From Moniliella sp. 'wahieum' (taxonomy: Eukaryota > Basidiomycota > Moniliellomycetes > Moniliellales > Moniliellaceae): 64,000 bases of DNA. The position numbers were made by a program, and so were the translations under genes. The first letter of the stretch is position 1, and every line of letters begins with the position of its first letter. This document shows positions 42,016 through 51,357 of this stretch, in pieces. The DNA lies in contig RSEE01000048.1 of NCBI GenBank assembly GCA_003971905.1, positions 248,001-312,000 on the forward strand, read 5' to 3'. The notes under the pieces are model-generated. The model had not been told where the DNA came from, made no database searches, and saw nothing but the letters and a program-made list of their open reading frames with translations.

Positions 42016-44280
42016 ATGCCTGAAGATGCACAGCGACGCACGCCTAAACTTCGAATCCCCTCACCACCCCCTCTTGTCCTCGCCTGCTCTTCTGTGCCTC
42101 CACCACACAAGATGCTCCAGTCCTTGCCCAGGCCAATACCGCCTATGGGCCAACGCAGGCTCAGCTCCTCACCCGCCCTCTTTACCTCTACCCCTTTGCA
42201 TTTGTCCCCGTTCCCCCGTCCGCCTCATCCCCGCCTTCGCCCGCTCCACTCAGGCCGACCTATCCTTTGCGCCTTTGCTAAAACTCCTTCCGCCCCGCTG
42301 GCCGGCAGAGAGCAACCTGCTGCATACTCCCGACGCGTCGCCTCGCTCTTCTCTTTCGGCAGGAGCCCTTACCCCCTCCTCCCCGTCCAGCACCAAGCAG
42401 GCATCACCGCTCGAAAGCCCGCCTCTCCGCCCCGCGCTGGCTTCTGATGAGCGTCGCCGCTCTAACCGCTCGAGTACTGGGAGGCGTGTGCGTGTTATCG
42501 CGCACGAATATCAGCCTGCGGTCGAGCCCTCCGACCCGCAAGTCGGGGTTTCTGACAAGACGAGCTTAACCTCACCTAGCGATACTTGGTCAGGATATGG
42601 TACCTTGTGGGTCGACGTTGAGTCTACTCTGCCCATGGGTGGGAGAGTGGATTCCGGGTGGAAGCAAGCACAGACCCAGTTTTACGTCGCCGTGCCCTTT
42701 CGCTCCTCGCCTCTGCAGCCCTTTCTCCATTCTTGTCGGCTTTTTGTTGCGCGAGCTTCTATGGCTGCGATCACCGCCATTGGAGCAGACACTGGTACCT
42801 AGGCATACACCTTGCCCTCATCGTAAACGCCACCTTCCTCGCGCTCCTGCCTTTCCGATCCTCTCTTCTCAGCAGCGCAGGTGACAAGTACCAGTGAGGA
42901 TGCCGCAAATCCCCCAGTGCCCCCAGGTGAGTGGTGGATGGAAGCGCAATACGAGTTTGCGCCCCCTCCGGACGTTGTAGCGGATACATCCCTTCTTTTC
43001 CACTCCGTTGGCAGGAGGCATCGGGGACATGTGCATATCCACACCGCCACAACACCAGTGGGGCCTCATGTGTCCCCACCAAGTGGCTCGGCGCCAGAGA
43101 CAACCATATCCGCTCTGGCGTGTGACACACAACCTCGCGCAACTGCTCAGATCTATGCATATGGCCCACATCGCGAGCTACTTGCTTCGTCGCTGGCCTT
43201 GGCCGAAGTGTTGACCCCGACGGGAAACGCGGTTTTGACTTTGGCGTCGCATGCTACCCCTGGTTTGACGATCGGAACATTCTTACGGTCCACGTAGAGC
43301 TCACTCTCCATCCGAATGGAGCCTGTTCCTCTCCGTCCGAACCTGCAACCAAGCCACAATCCTCTCGACAAGCTTCCGTCTCTGTTGCTACCGGCATGGA
43401 AATTGATATCGCTTCGTCTCGGCTTGGCATTACGTTCCATGGCTCGAATGGACCGCCGAACGATTCACCGGGGCTCTGAGCGAGGCGGAAGTGATGCTTC
43501 GCTCGCCGTCTCTCGTCGTACTACTCTTCAATCCACGTGGTCGACTCGGTTTCGGTCAAGACGCGGCGTCACTGCAAACCTGGTTTGGTGGGCTCACCAC
43601 GACTGGTGCCTTGGACGCGGGGAAGGGACAAGTTACCTGCATGCGCCTAATGGGCCCATGACACTGGGCCACATCCAAGCTGGCCAAATCACCGTTGAGG
43701 GAGGTTCGGCGGATATCCACCTTGCTCATCTTCAATCCTCCTTCTCCCACTTGTCTACCACCTCGGGGGGGTGTATGTGCGCTCAAGCCACAGGGACCTG
43801 GTGCTGGAATCAGAGCAAGGCGAGATCGATGTGGACATTGATTGGCCTTGGTGCAAGATACCTCTTCCGCGCTCCCTCCAATCTGCCCCCATCGCAGCAG
43901 CAAACGGCCAGGGCCGAGTCCATCCAGCGTGCTGCAGTCGCCGACGTGCGCATTGACAGCCGTACCGGCCGCATCATGGCACGCTACCATGCGCAACAGC
44001 TCATGTCCCTCTACGTTCGCACATTGCTACCGGGGGGGCGGTCAGTGTACTGCATCCCTCACTGTTCCAAGGCCAATTCAACCTATCAGCAGAGCAAGTG
44101 GCGCTCTCTGCACCGCTGTCCAAGGAATGGCGCGTCGACGATCCCTTACCGCGGGAAGCGGCGGCACTCGCGGACCAAGGCAGGTACACGTCGCAGCGCA
44201 AGGGAACAACCCAACTTGTCGGCCGTACCTGGCTCTCTGGTCGATCGCCTTATGGCTTGGACGAACGGGATGGGGTATAA
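42016..44280 (+). CDS. Probable membrane-anchored DUF4097-like (beta-solenoid) protein, badly frame-broken
   Basis: The frames together resemble basidiomycete proteins with a proline-rich cytosolic N-terminus, one membrane segment and a repetitive beta-rich ectodomain. A hydrophobic stretch including LALIVNATFLALLPF is at about 42805-42850. Downstream, short beta-type repeats are evident: MTLGHIQAGQITVEGGSADIHLAHLQ, TSGGVYVRSSHRDLVLESEQGEIDVDI (43765-43845), ADVRIDSRTGRIMARYHAQQL (43935-44005) and GGAVSVLHPSLFQGQFNLS (44035-44095). These alternate hydrophobic and G/S/N residues, as in DUF4097/DUF7330 adhesin-like domains. At least six indels make the exact protein unrecoverable here, and the start is a guess. 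The C-terminus is LSGRSPYGLDERDGV. Function unknown. Other beta-helix families are possible. Confidence 0.5.
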
Positions 44281-45381
44281 GCACCATCTTGGCTGGCAGG
44301 TGCCCGTGGTCGTGGCCTTGTGATGGACTTTGACAACATGCTCCTGACTGGGTCTTCCTTTCTTCTCGTCCCACATTTCTTCTCTTCAGCTCGGCCATCT
44401 TGATCCTCCCCTCCCCTCCTCCTCAACCTATGCATACGTTCATCACCCTACCCCTTTCCCTTCCATCTTCCTGGTCTGCCGATCTTATCGACAAGCAGCC
44501 TCTTGCATATTATCAAACTACCAGTGCATCTCGTACTACCCACAAGTCTCTCTCCTCTCTCTACCTGTGGAAGGAAACTAATCTGAATCTGTCGACCAAA
44601 CAATGGTCTTGTTCCAATAGCTTTTTTGTAAGTCATTGCAAGCCGTTGCATGCCCCCATCGTTGCATTGGATTGCTTTTGTAACGAGAAGCCGCGGATGG
44701 TGTACTGGCAATGACAAAAGAAGGCAGATACACGTGTGACACGATCTGCAGACTGCTGCGAGAGAAAGTAATCCTATGTGCAGGCATATGTGCTCTACGC
44801 TCACTTTCAGTTACGCGTTACGCGTTATATCGAGAGCCGTCGCGTCATGCAGAGCGCGTCATATGTGACGGTCGAGGAGTGTCGTGTTGGCGACGATTTT
44901 GTTGGAAAAAAGAGCGTAGCTTCCTGTATAGTAGGAGGCCGACAGTGCCCCCGACTACTCTAGTATAAGAGGATCACATATGTCACACAGGCAACGACCG
45001 GTTAGTACCTGGCTAACATATTGTCCTTGCTTGAAGCTTGACGTCAGTCAGAAGTCAGATCAGACACCGACCCCCACGGGTCCTGTCAGCGGGGAAAGCG
45101 TGAGGCTGTGTTGACGTTGAGGCTGTGTTGAGGCATGGGCATGCCGACTAGAGCGACTACAGTGACTAGTGAGCCAAATTAATGAGCGGTTGCTAGCAAG
45201 CGAGCTGAGTGCGCTGTGAACATGTGAACGTTGAACGTGCTGAGCGCTCGCTGAGCAGCGATTTGAACAAATCACAAGTTGAGCCTAGAGCCTAGCGCGT
45301 TGGGGCCCCGTCGTGTGAATCGGTTGAATTCCCAACGTTTAAAATTGAGCAACGACAGTTACTCGTAACGCTAGCCCAAAG
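44281..45381. other. Intergenic, about 1.1 kb
   Basis: Contains the heptamer-like CGTTACG array (44810-44829), TTGAAGCTTGACGTCAGTCAGAAGTCAG at about 45033-45060 (a TGACGTCA-type site), TGACTAGTGAG (45159-45172) and TGAACATGTGAACGTTGAACGTGC (45218-45241). No gene seen. Confidence 0.5.
44810..44829. repeat. 7-bp array (TAACGCG)n
   Basis: GTTACGCGTTACGCGTTA, a variant of the family in which TGA is replaced by TAA while the palindromic CGCG is kept. Confidence 0.8.
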
Positions 45382-46390
45382 ATGCCTGCCCAAAGGATTG
45401 CGAGTGTCCTTGGCTCCACTTCCCAACACCTTCCCGCCATGTCCTCCACCGCCATCCGGACCAACGGCTCGGCTGTCCCTCGACACGTCAATGGCCCATC
45501 TCTCCCCCAAGGAACTAGTCTCAGCCCCCGTCCCCACAACACCCCCCCCGCCACCCCCTCCAGCGCCAAGAGCTGGGAGATTCCACGCAAACTCTTCCAC
45601 AGCTCCATTGCACCCATTGTTCTGACCCTTCATTTACGCGGCACGCCGGTCGGCGCGATCAATACCTTTCTCGCCGGATTCCTCGCGCTTGTGGCCTCGA
45701 CCGACGCGCTGCGTCTGAATGCCGCCTGGTTTGAGCGCGCGTACGAGGCTGTGTTGGGCCCGCTGATGCGAGAGAGCGAAAGAAGCAAGTGAACGGGGTA
45801 CTGTGGTACTTAATTGGCTGTCTCTTGGTTCTCCACTTTCTTCCAGCCGACGTGGCCTGTGTCAGTATCTTTGTTTGAGCTGGTGCGATACGTCGGCCTC
45901 GGTGGTTGGTCGGTTGTGGGGGCGGTATACACCCAAGATGCCCTCTCCTCCGTTTGCCCAGCGCAAGTCGGTCGCAGGCTCTTGCTGCTGCTGTGATGGT
46001 GCCGTGATTGCAGTTGGGTTTTGGGGAACTCCGTTGGCTGCGATGGGCGTGCGGGGACGGGCTAACCTGACTGCGGGACGCCCTGCAGTGCTAGGCACAG
46101 CCAACGCGCCTGGACGTTGGGACCGGCTGGGCCGGTTGGGCCCAGGGGTTTCTGGCCGGGCCTGGTGGCTCGCCTTACTCGCTCTTGCCCCAGGACCAGG
46201 TGCCGACCAGAGGATTCGCCTCCCTTGGGCCCCCAGCTACTTCGTGGACGGTTAAGGCAACGGTGCCGGCCATGCCACTACCACTCTCGCTCTTCTCACC
46301 GGCCGCGGCGGCAGGGAGCGAAGCGGTGGACTTGGGTGGTTGGATGATAATGTGACCCTACCTGTCTTGATGGTGCCAGCCTCTACTTGA
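45382..46390 (+). CDS. DGK1: CTP-dependent diacylglycerol kinase Dgk1
   Basis: ER/nuclear-envelope enzyme that makes phosphatidate from diacylglycerol using CTP, opposing the Pah1 lipin phosphatase. A serine/proline-rich N-terminus (two possible starts, 45382 and 45439) leads into the signature WEIPRKLFHSSIAPIVLTLHLRG (45573-45645). Next come FLALVASTDALRLN, FERAYEAVLGPLMRESERSK and, after a one-base slip at about 45790, NGVLWYLIG. The catalytic-type segment LSWCDTSASVVGRLWGRYTP lies at 45873-45935, followed by RKSVAG. At the end the characteristic LGWLDDNVTLPVL (46328-46370) is found in another frame, so the stop at 46390 is preferred over an earlier one at 46255. Several hydrophobic stretches agree with a multipass membrane protein. 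At least four indels. Confidence 0.87.
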
Positions 46391-47278
46391 TTTCTTTCTC
46401 TGGGGCCAAATGGCATCGGCCCTGTGGGGATGAATCTTACCTCCCCCCCTCCTCTCATCTACCACCTCCCCTCCTTGATTTTCTTTAATGTTTGGAGGAG
46501 ACAGGTCGCTGGCACCCTCTTTCACCAGTCACTTCCTGGCGTCTCCCACACACCTAGGATGAGTGTGTATCATAAGTACTTCCACAAGTCTATTCTAGTA
46601 GAATCGGGGACGCACAGGTCCAAAGATCGCTCACCGCTCGCCAACGTTCACCAACCACTCAGTACTCAGTTGGTGTTAATGCCATTGCATCAAAAAGGAC
46701 TGCTGTGATATGAAGGTGCGACTGCTGTTGTAGCTATCATAGTCGCTCTCTCCATTGCCGCCAACAAGGGGGCCGAGAGGGGGAATGCAAAACGCTGTGT
46801 GCATGACATTTACACATGGTGAAACTTGGCGAGGATGCCCCCAGACACCCATCCCCTCGCAAATAGCACAAAGGGAGAACGGAAGAACAGGGAACAGCAT
46901 ATCCGCCCTGCATTGTCGAGTTCGAGGCGCGTTTCGTTTTGGATGGGGCTTGGACGTGGGGTCGCGCTTTCGAGATGGACGATCCACCCCCCGTTCGGCA
47001 CGCGCAGCAGCTGCTACGAGGGGCCGAACGGGGCTGGCCAATTCCGCGCTAGCCCAATAGTAATATTGCAAGCGAACAGCGGAATGCCCCCAGCTGTATA
47101 ATATGCTGGCACAGCCAGGCAGCACGAGGGCAGTGCGTTTCCGACCCCCTCAATAACACTGGCGCTGTGCGTCTAAGCGCTGTGCTGGCTGGCGCGGCAG
47201 CTTCTTCGCTCGTAGCAGCTGGGCAGCTCCAGCTCCCAAGGGGCGGTTAGCGTTGTCCTGCTCTGCTCGACCACCGAC
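46391..47278. other. Intergenic, about 0.9 kb, upstream of the ATP synthase delta gene
   Basis: Contains CACTCAGTACTCAGTTGG (about 46653-46672), a copy of the TGAGTAC motif. No gene detected; the frames on the minus strand (46676-47125) have no recognisable domain. Confidence 0.5.
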
Positions 47279-47859
47279 ATGATTGGCGCTGCTCTCGTCG
47301 CACTGCCCTCCCCGCCGCCCGGGCCGTCGTGCGCCCCGCTGCGCTCCCGCGCTCGCGCGGGTACGCGCGGCCCCGGTTTCCGACCAGCTGAAGCTCAAGT
47401 TCCTCCTGCCCCACGAGGCGGCCATTCCGGAACAGACGGTGGTTCAGGTCAACGCCTCTACCGCTACGGGTGACATTGGTATCCTGTCCAACCACGTGCC
47501 CACGTTTGAGCAGCTCAAGCCCGGTGTCGTGGAGGTGACCAAGGAGGGTGCGGCCGGCGAGAAGTACTTCGTCTCGTCCGGCTTTTTGGCCGTCCACCCC
47601 AACAACACCCTCGACATCACTGCTGTCGAGGCCTTCCCGCTCGACTCGTTCCCCAGAGGTGCGTCCTCTGCCGTGCTGGAGTTAACGAGAAGAACCACTG
47701 ACAGTATCATTTCTTTGTGTCTCTTCATCACAGGCCGTCAAGGCGAACTTGGCCGAGGCCCAGAAGGTCGCCGCCGGCTCGGGCAGTGAGATCAGCAAGG
47801 CCGAGGCGGAGATTGAGATTGAGGTTCTCACCGCCCTCGAGACTGCACTCAAGGGCTAA
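47279..47859 (+). CDS. ATP16: ATP synthase F1 subunit delta, mitochondrial
   Basis: Central-stalk subunit of the mitochondrial F1Fo ATP synthase (bacterial epsilon homologue). The start MIGAALV leads into an Arg/Ala-rich presequence, which needs one frame slip (about 47300-47375). The mature N-terminal beta-sandwich follows: VSDQLKLKFLLPHEAAIPEQTVVQVN, GDIGILSNHVPTFEQLKPGVVEV, EKYFVSSGFLAVHPNNTLDI and AVEAFPLDSFP. An intron at 47660-47733 joins to AVKANLAEAQKVAAGS and the helical end EIEVLTALETALKG. The exon-intron border has one surplus base (CCCAGAG|GT), so FPE-AVK is expected. Length about 165 residues, normal for the family. It is convergent with the complex I subunit gene. Confidence 0.95.
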
Positions 47860-48212
47860 ACAGCTTGACTCGGCGCTGGCAGACCCAATGAGTCGGTAGA
47901 TCCGAGATTCAGCCTGCCTTCTTGTCTCTGCCGACGCTCACGAGCTGGACAGGCCCCTTGCCCTGAATGCACATGAGAAGACAATCTAAGGGCCCTGTCT
48001 GGATGTGTACACTTAGCTAGCTTGTCAACCAACACCCTGGAGAAAAGGCCTACGAGGATGCACACCTACTCCCACTGTCGGGAAAACTGGTATGCTTACT
48101 AGTTGGCAAAACCAGAGATATGCACTTCCGGCTGGACGGGACGGGGACGAGGGGGATCATTCCTACCATGCTGCCATGACTGTACAGTCAACTCCACTCC
48201 AAGGGGGTCAGT
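47860..48212. other. Convergent intergenic, 353 bp
   Basis: Shared 3' region of the ATP synthase delta gene and the complex I subunit gene. No features recognised. Confidence 0.5.
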
Positions 48213-49028
48213 TTAAGTGTAGTTCTCAACTGTATCAGGCCAGTAAGGTCAGCTAGGGCGAGAAGGTCACAAAAAGGGGAACGAATGAATCACGCACCTG
48301 GGAAATAGTCGAACTTGTCATGCGGAATGTCGCCGACTTTCTTCGTCATGGCATAGTTGGCATTGGCCGTGGGCGGCACAGGCGGCAGGGCGGAAACCGA
48401 GTAGAGCGGCTTGGCGCCTTGTTCCGAAACAGTGGCCAGTGCATCTGTAAACGCTTGAGGCTCACTGTACTTGTCAATCGCCGCCTGGCGTGCCGCCTCC
48501 ACGGGCAAGGGAGTGGGGTCAGCGGCCAGAGCCGGCTCGGCGAGCGTCTTGTACCCTTCAGGCGTAGGCTCGGCCAACGCAAGGCCAGTAAGGATAGACT
48601 GGGTAATGGCGATGGTGCGGGGATAGCTACGGCGAGCATCCCGCTTCAGGTACATGTGGCCAGCCGGGTCAGAGGCGACACTGGGGGGCGTGCTGTGGTG
48701 CTCGGGCCGCGAGCCAGGCTTCGGGTTGCGGTACAGCTCGTGGCGTGGGATACCGTTGCTGATCCCGGGTTGGGGATGACAAAGTCGGAAAAGGGCGCCA
48801 GAAGGGGGACGTGCCACCGGGACGGACGTGGTACTCGTGGCCGTCCACGGGGTTTTCGGTAGTGTGGTCACCGCGGTTGCGCACCAGACCCTCTGCCTTC
48901 TCGGCAACGGCGACAGTCGCTTCCGTGTTGACGCGCCAATGGTCGGCTGTGAGCGGGGGCGATGTGGAGGATGGGAGCGAGTTGAGCGCCGAGGCGTCGC
49001 ACGCACGACGAACGGGTGAGGTGAGCAT
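48213..49028 (-). CDS. Probable NADH:ubiquinone oxidoreductase 21.3 kDa accessory subunit (NUZM type)
   Basis: Accessory subunit of mitochondrial complex I in fungi. From the ATG at 49028 an Arg/Ser-rich presequence (MLTSPVRRACDASALNSLP) is followed by EGLVRNRGDHTTENPVDGHEYHV. After a one-base slip near 48780 comes the family-like core NPGISNGIPRHELYRNPKPGSRPE (split around 48720-48770) and YLKRDARRSYPRTIAITQS (about 48600-48655). Fungal homologues share the order NG(I/V)P...YRNP.PG..P...YKRD.RR.YP...TQ. The end KKVGDIPHDKFDYFP is followed by GTGCGT. An intron at 48230-48297 leads to a 17-nt last exon encoding VENYT-stop. This small exon is inferred from splice signals and the family's short aromatic tail. 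The identification rests on my recall of the family pattern. Confidence 0.68.
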
Positions 49029-49405
49029 CCTGGTGGTGGCTCGTACACACCGACAGCTGCTCAGAGGCCTCGCTAAGGCCAGCTGCTCGTGGGGGCTGCC
49101 CCAAATCTGCACCTCAGGCGGTATTTCTAATCGTCTGGTGTACGTAAGCACCTGTTGGCGCTTCCATTATTTCAAGGGTGGCAGCGGCGACGGCACTCTT
49201 TCTACGCGCGTCCCACGGTTGGGTTGGTCCGCGGGGTTAGGGTTAGCTGGACTCGTGGTGATCGAGGTGATCTGGGACGAGATCGAGAGGAGAAAGCGCG
49301 ATTGCTCGTGGTGGGGCCGCCGCGACGGTCTGAGATTCATGTGTGCAATCAGAGGTCTGATGCTAATACACTACACCCAACTGACCGCATTCTCTGCATC
49401 CCTCC
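49029..49405. promoter_or_regulatory. Divergent promoter region, 377 bp
   Basis: Lies between the start codon of the complex I subunit gene (-) and that of the next gene (+). It contains two adjacent TTAGGG-like hexamers (GGGTTAGGGTTAGC, about 49233-49248), possibly a Tbf1/telobox-type site. Confidence 0.4.
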
Positions 49406-50257
49406 ATGTCCACCACTCTTCCGCCCGCATACGACAGCTTGGTCGCCCCCACGCCTACCTGGCTGGGGGCATATCCTGCCTATTGTCGCAGCACCAGCCC
49501 CATCCACCTCGAACTGCGTTCACAAGGTATCATGGGCGATGTGGTCCATGCTACAGTACGTTTCCCTCCCAGACCCCCTGCCCCGTCATCCCCTTCTGCC
49601 TTCGTGTCTCCTTTTTACAACTCCGCCTCTGTGCGACGTTCAGGATACAGAAACGGCCAGGTTTATTTACATGGCGCAAATCGAGTGGCCTGTTTGCCTT
49701 TCGGCATCGCTTACCATTACGGATGGCCAGACGGGCCAAGAACTGATGATGGCCTGTCGCGATAAACTGAAGGACGAGGACGACTGGGTGGTGCAAGATC
49801 GGACGCTTACAGCTGCCTTCAAACGGCCTTCCTTCTCATCTTCCTCCTCGCTCGATCAGGCCGCCAACAATACCTCAGAAGGAGTGGTGGTGCTGCGGGT
49901 TCATCCCCCAACCCTCTGTATCGAGCTCGGCCGCTCGAGGTGATCAATTCGGTGCCAACGTCTGCCTCCCTCACCGAAAGGCCAGACGATAAGGGTGGAA
50001 CTCAGCTGTATTTGCCGGAGCAGGGGGTCCATTTGCAGGAGATGGCATGGACATACCACTTCAGCGTGGACCATTGGACACTACGAGACGAGAAAGACCG
50101 GCTGCTCATGACCATTATTCAACGAATGGGTCCCAGGTCTGAAGTGGATGTGAAGATTGAGGTGGGAATGGATGTGGCATTGGCAACTGCAATGGCATGT
50201 GAGTGCATGGCTACATTGTGCTACGAAGGGTACCTGAATGACTGCTCACCTTTCTGA
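49406..50257 (+). CDS. Uncharacterised two-exon gene
   Basis: Exon 1 (49406-49555) encodes MSTTLPPAYDSLVAPTPTW and so on. An intron at 49556-49643 (GTACGT...TTCAG) joins HAT to DTETARFIYMAQIEWP in frame. The frame is open to about 49930, where a single-base slip (GLGRS/LEVINS) leads on to 50257. The protein (about 250 residues) has an N-terminal PPAY motif and a second half with EMAWTYHFSVDHWTLRDEKDRLLMTII. The latter resembles the beta-strand/turn pattern of tubby-like or LURP-one-type C2 domains, but I cannot assign it. No signal peptide or membrane segment is evident. Codon use is like that of its neighbours, so it is probably a real gene. Confidence 0.6.
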
Positions 50258-50572
50258 CTTGCTTGACCTGAACAGTCATTGCCTGGTCCAAGGACCTAGT
50301 TAACACATCAGTCCGAAGTGTCGCCTCTGGAAGTTAAATGTGAAAGACGGTAATGGATATCGATAATGCAGGAGTGTTCAATGTCCTGCAGGCTTCTAAC
50401 ACCTAAGCAGGAGGGCTGACAAAACACATGACTCAATATCGGCTTTGCGCTCTATTGACACCAGCGAAGGGAAGCTGGAGGACAGGCCAAATGTAGTCAA
50501 ATGCGGAATCGTAACAAGAATGGATCTGCAAGGCTACGATGCATAAGGAGAGACCCACGGTACCGAATCTTC
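50258..50572. other. Convergent intergenic, 315 bp
   Basis: Shared 3' flanks of the 49406 gene and SRP14. It holds AATGGATATCGATAATGC and a short A-rich region. No clear feature. Confidence 0.5.
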
Positions 50573-51357
50573 TTACCGCCCTCCCTTCTTTCCCTTTTTC
50601 CCTTTCTTTTTACCCCGCCGCCAGCTGCGCCGGACGCGGCCGCCGGAGTCGTGCCAGTGGCCGCCGGACCAGAGGAACCAGCAACACCCCCTGAACTGGA
50701 GCCCCCAACACTGATTCGCTCCCGGCACGGCCGTCTCTCCGGCAGCAAAGAGCGCATGCGCCTCTTCTTGAGCCGCCTTGGCGTCGGCCGCCTTGCTCTC
50801 CTCGATTGGCTTGACCAGGGCACGTTGCTGGCGCAGATGAGCTTTGTGAGCTTCTTGCCTCTGGTACTTGCGTCGTCCGGCACCGCGACCTGTTGATTCA
50901 AGGAAAGGGTTAGAGCTAAGCCCACATGAAGACAACAAAACGTACGCTTCGCCTTCGTGGTGTCAGCCTCGACTGGATCGCGCTTGCGAGCGTCAGGTTT
51001 CGCATGCTTGGCCCGCGTGCGGGGTTTGAGTCCGGTCTGTGTTTGAGATAGACAGGAGCGGACAAGAGCCAGGTAGCTGGTGGTGAACGAGGCAAGGTCC
51101 GAGGCCGCAACGACAGTGGCCAACTTGGTGCGCTTGGCCTGGTCGGTCTTGCCGTCGGTGACGCGGACGAGGACTGGATGCTGCCCACCTTCCATCCCGG
51201 TCGCTGGTGACGCATTCGGGGATGAAACATCAGCGTCCGTCATCTCTACATCAGCATGCCCACTGGGCATACGCTTCTGCGTGACGAACACGCTGCTGGG
51301 TGTCGCTTCGAGCAACTGGCCCAGTTGGGTTAAAAAGGCACCGTTAGGCAGGTGCAT
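50573..51357 (-). CDS. SRP14: Signal recognition particle subunit SRP14
   Basis: Alu-domain protein of the SRP, which with its partner arrests elongation of secretory proteins. The start at 51357 gives MHLPNGAFLTQLGQLLE, SSVFVTQKRM, an acidic loop, HPVLVRVTDGKTDQ, KLATVVAASDLASFTTSYLALVRS and GLKPRTRAKHAKPDARK. An intron at 50890-50945 (GTACGT...ACAG) splices TKAKR to RGAGRRKYQRQEAHKAH in frame. The C-terminal extension (RALVKPIEESKAADAKAAQEEA) is longer than in human SRP14 and ends in a glycine- and K/R-rich tail. The exact end is uncertain because a frame slip near 50720 offers either a stop at 50573 or at 50497. Confidence 0.92.

Noticed and set aside
49233-49248. Two TTAGGG units, possibly telomeric
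   Set aside because: Only two copies in the middle of a gene-dense region; at most an interstitial site or promoter element, not a telomere.
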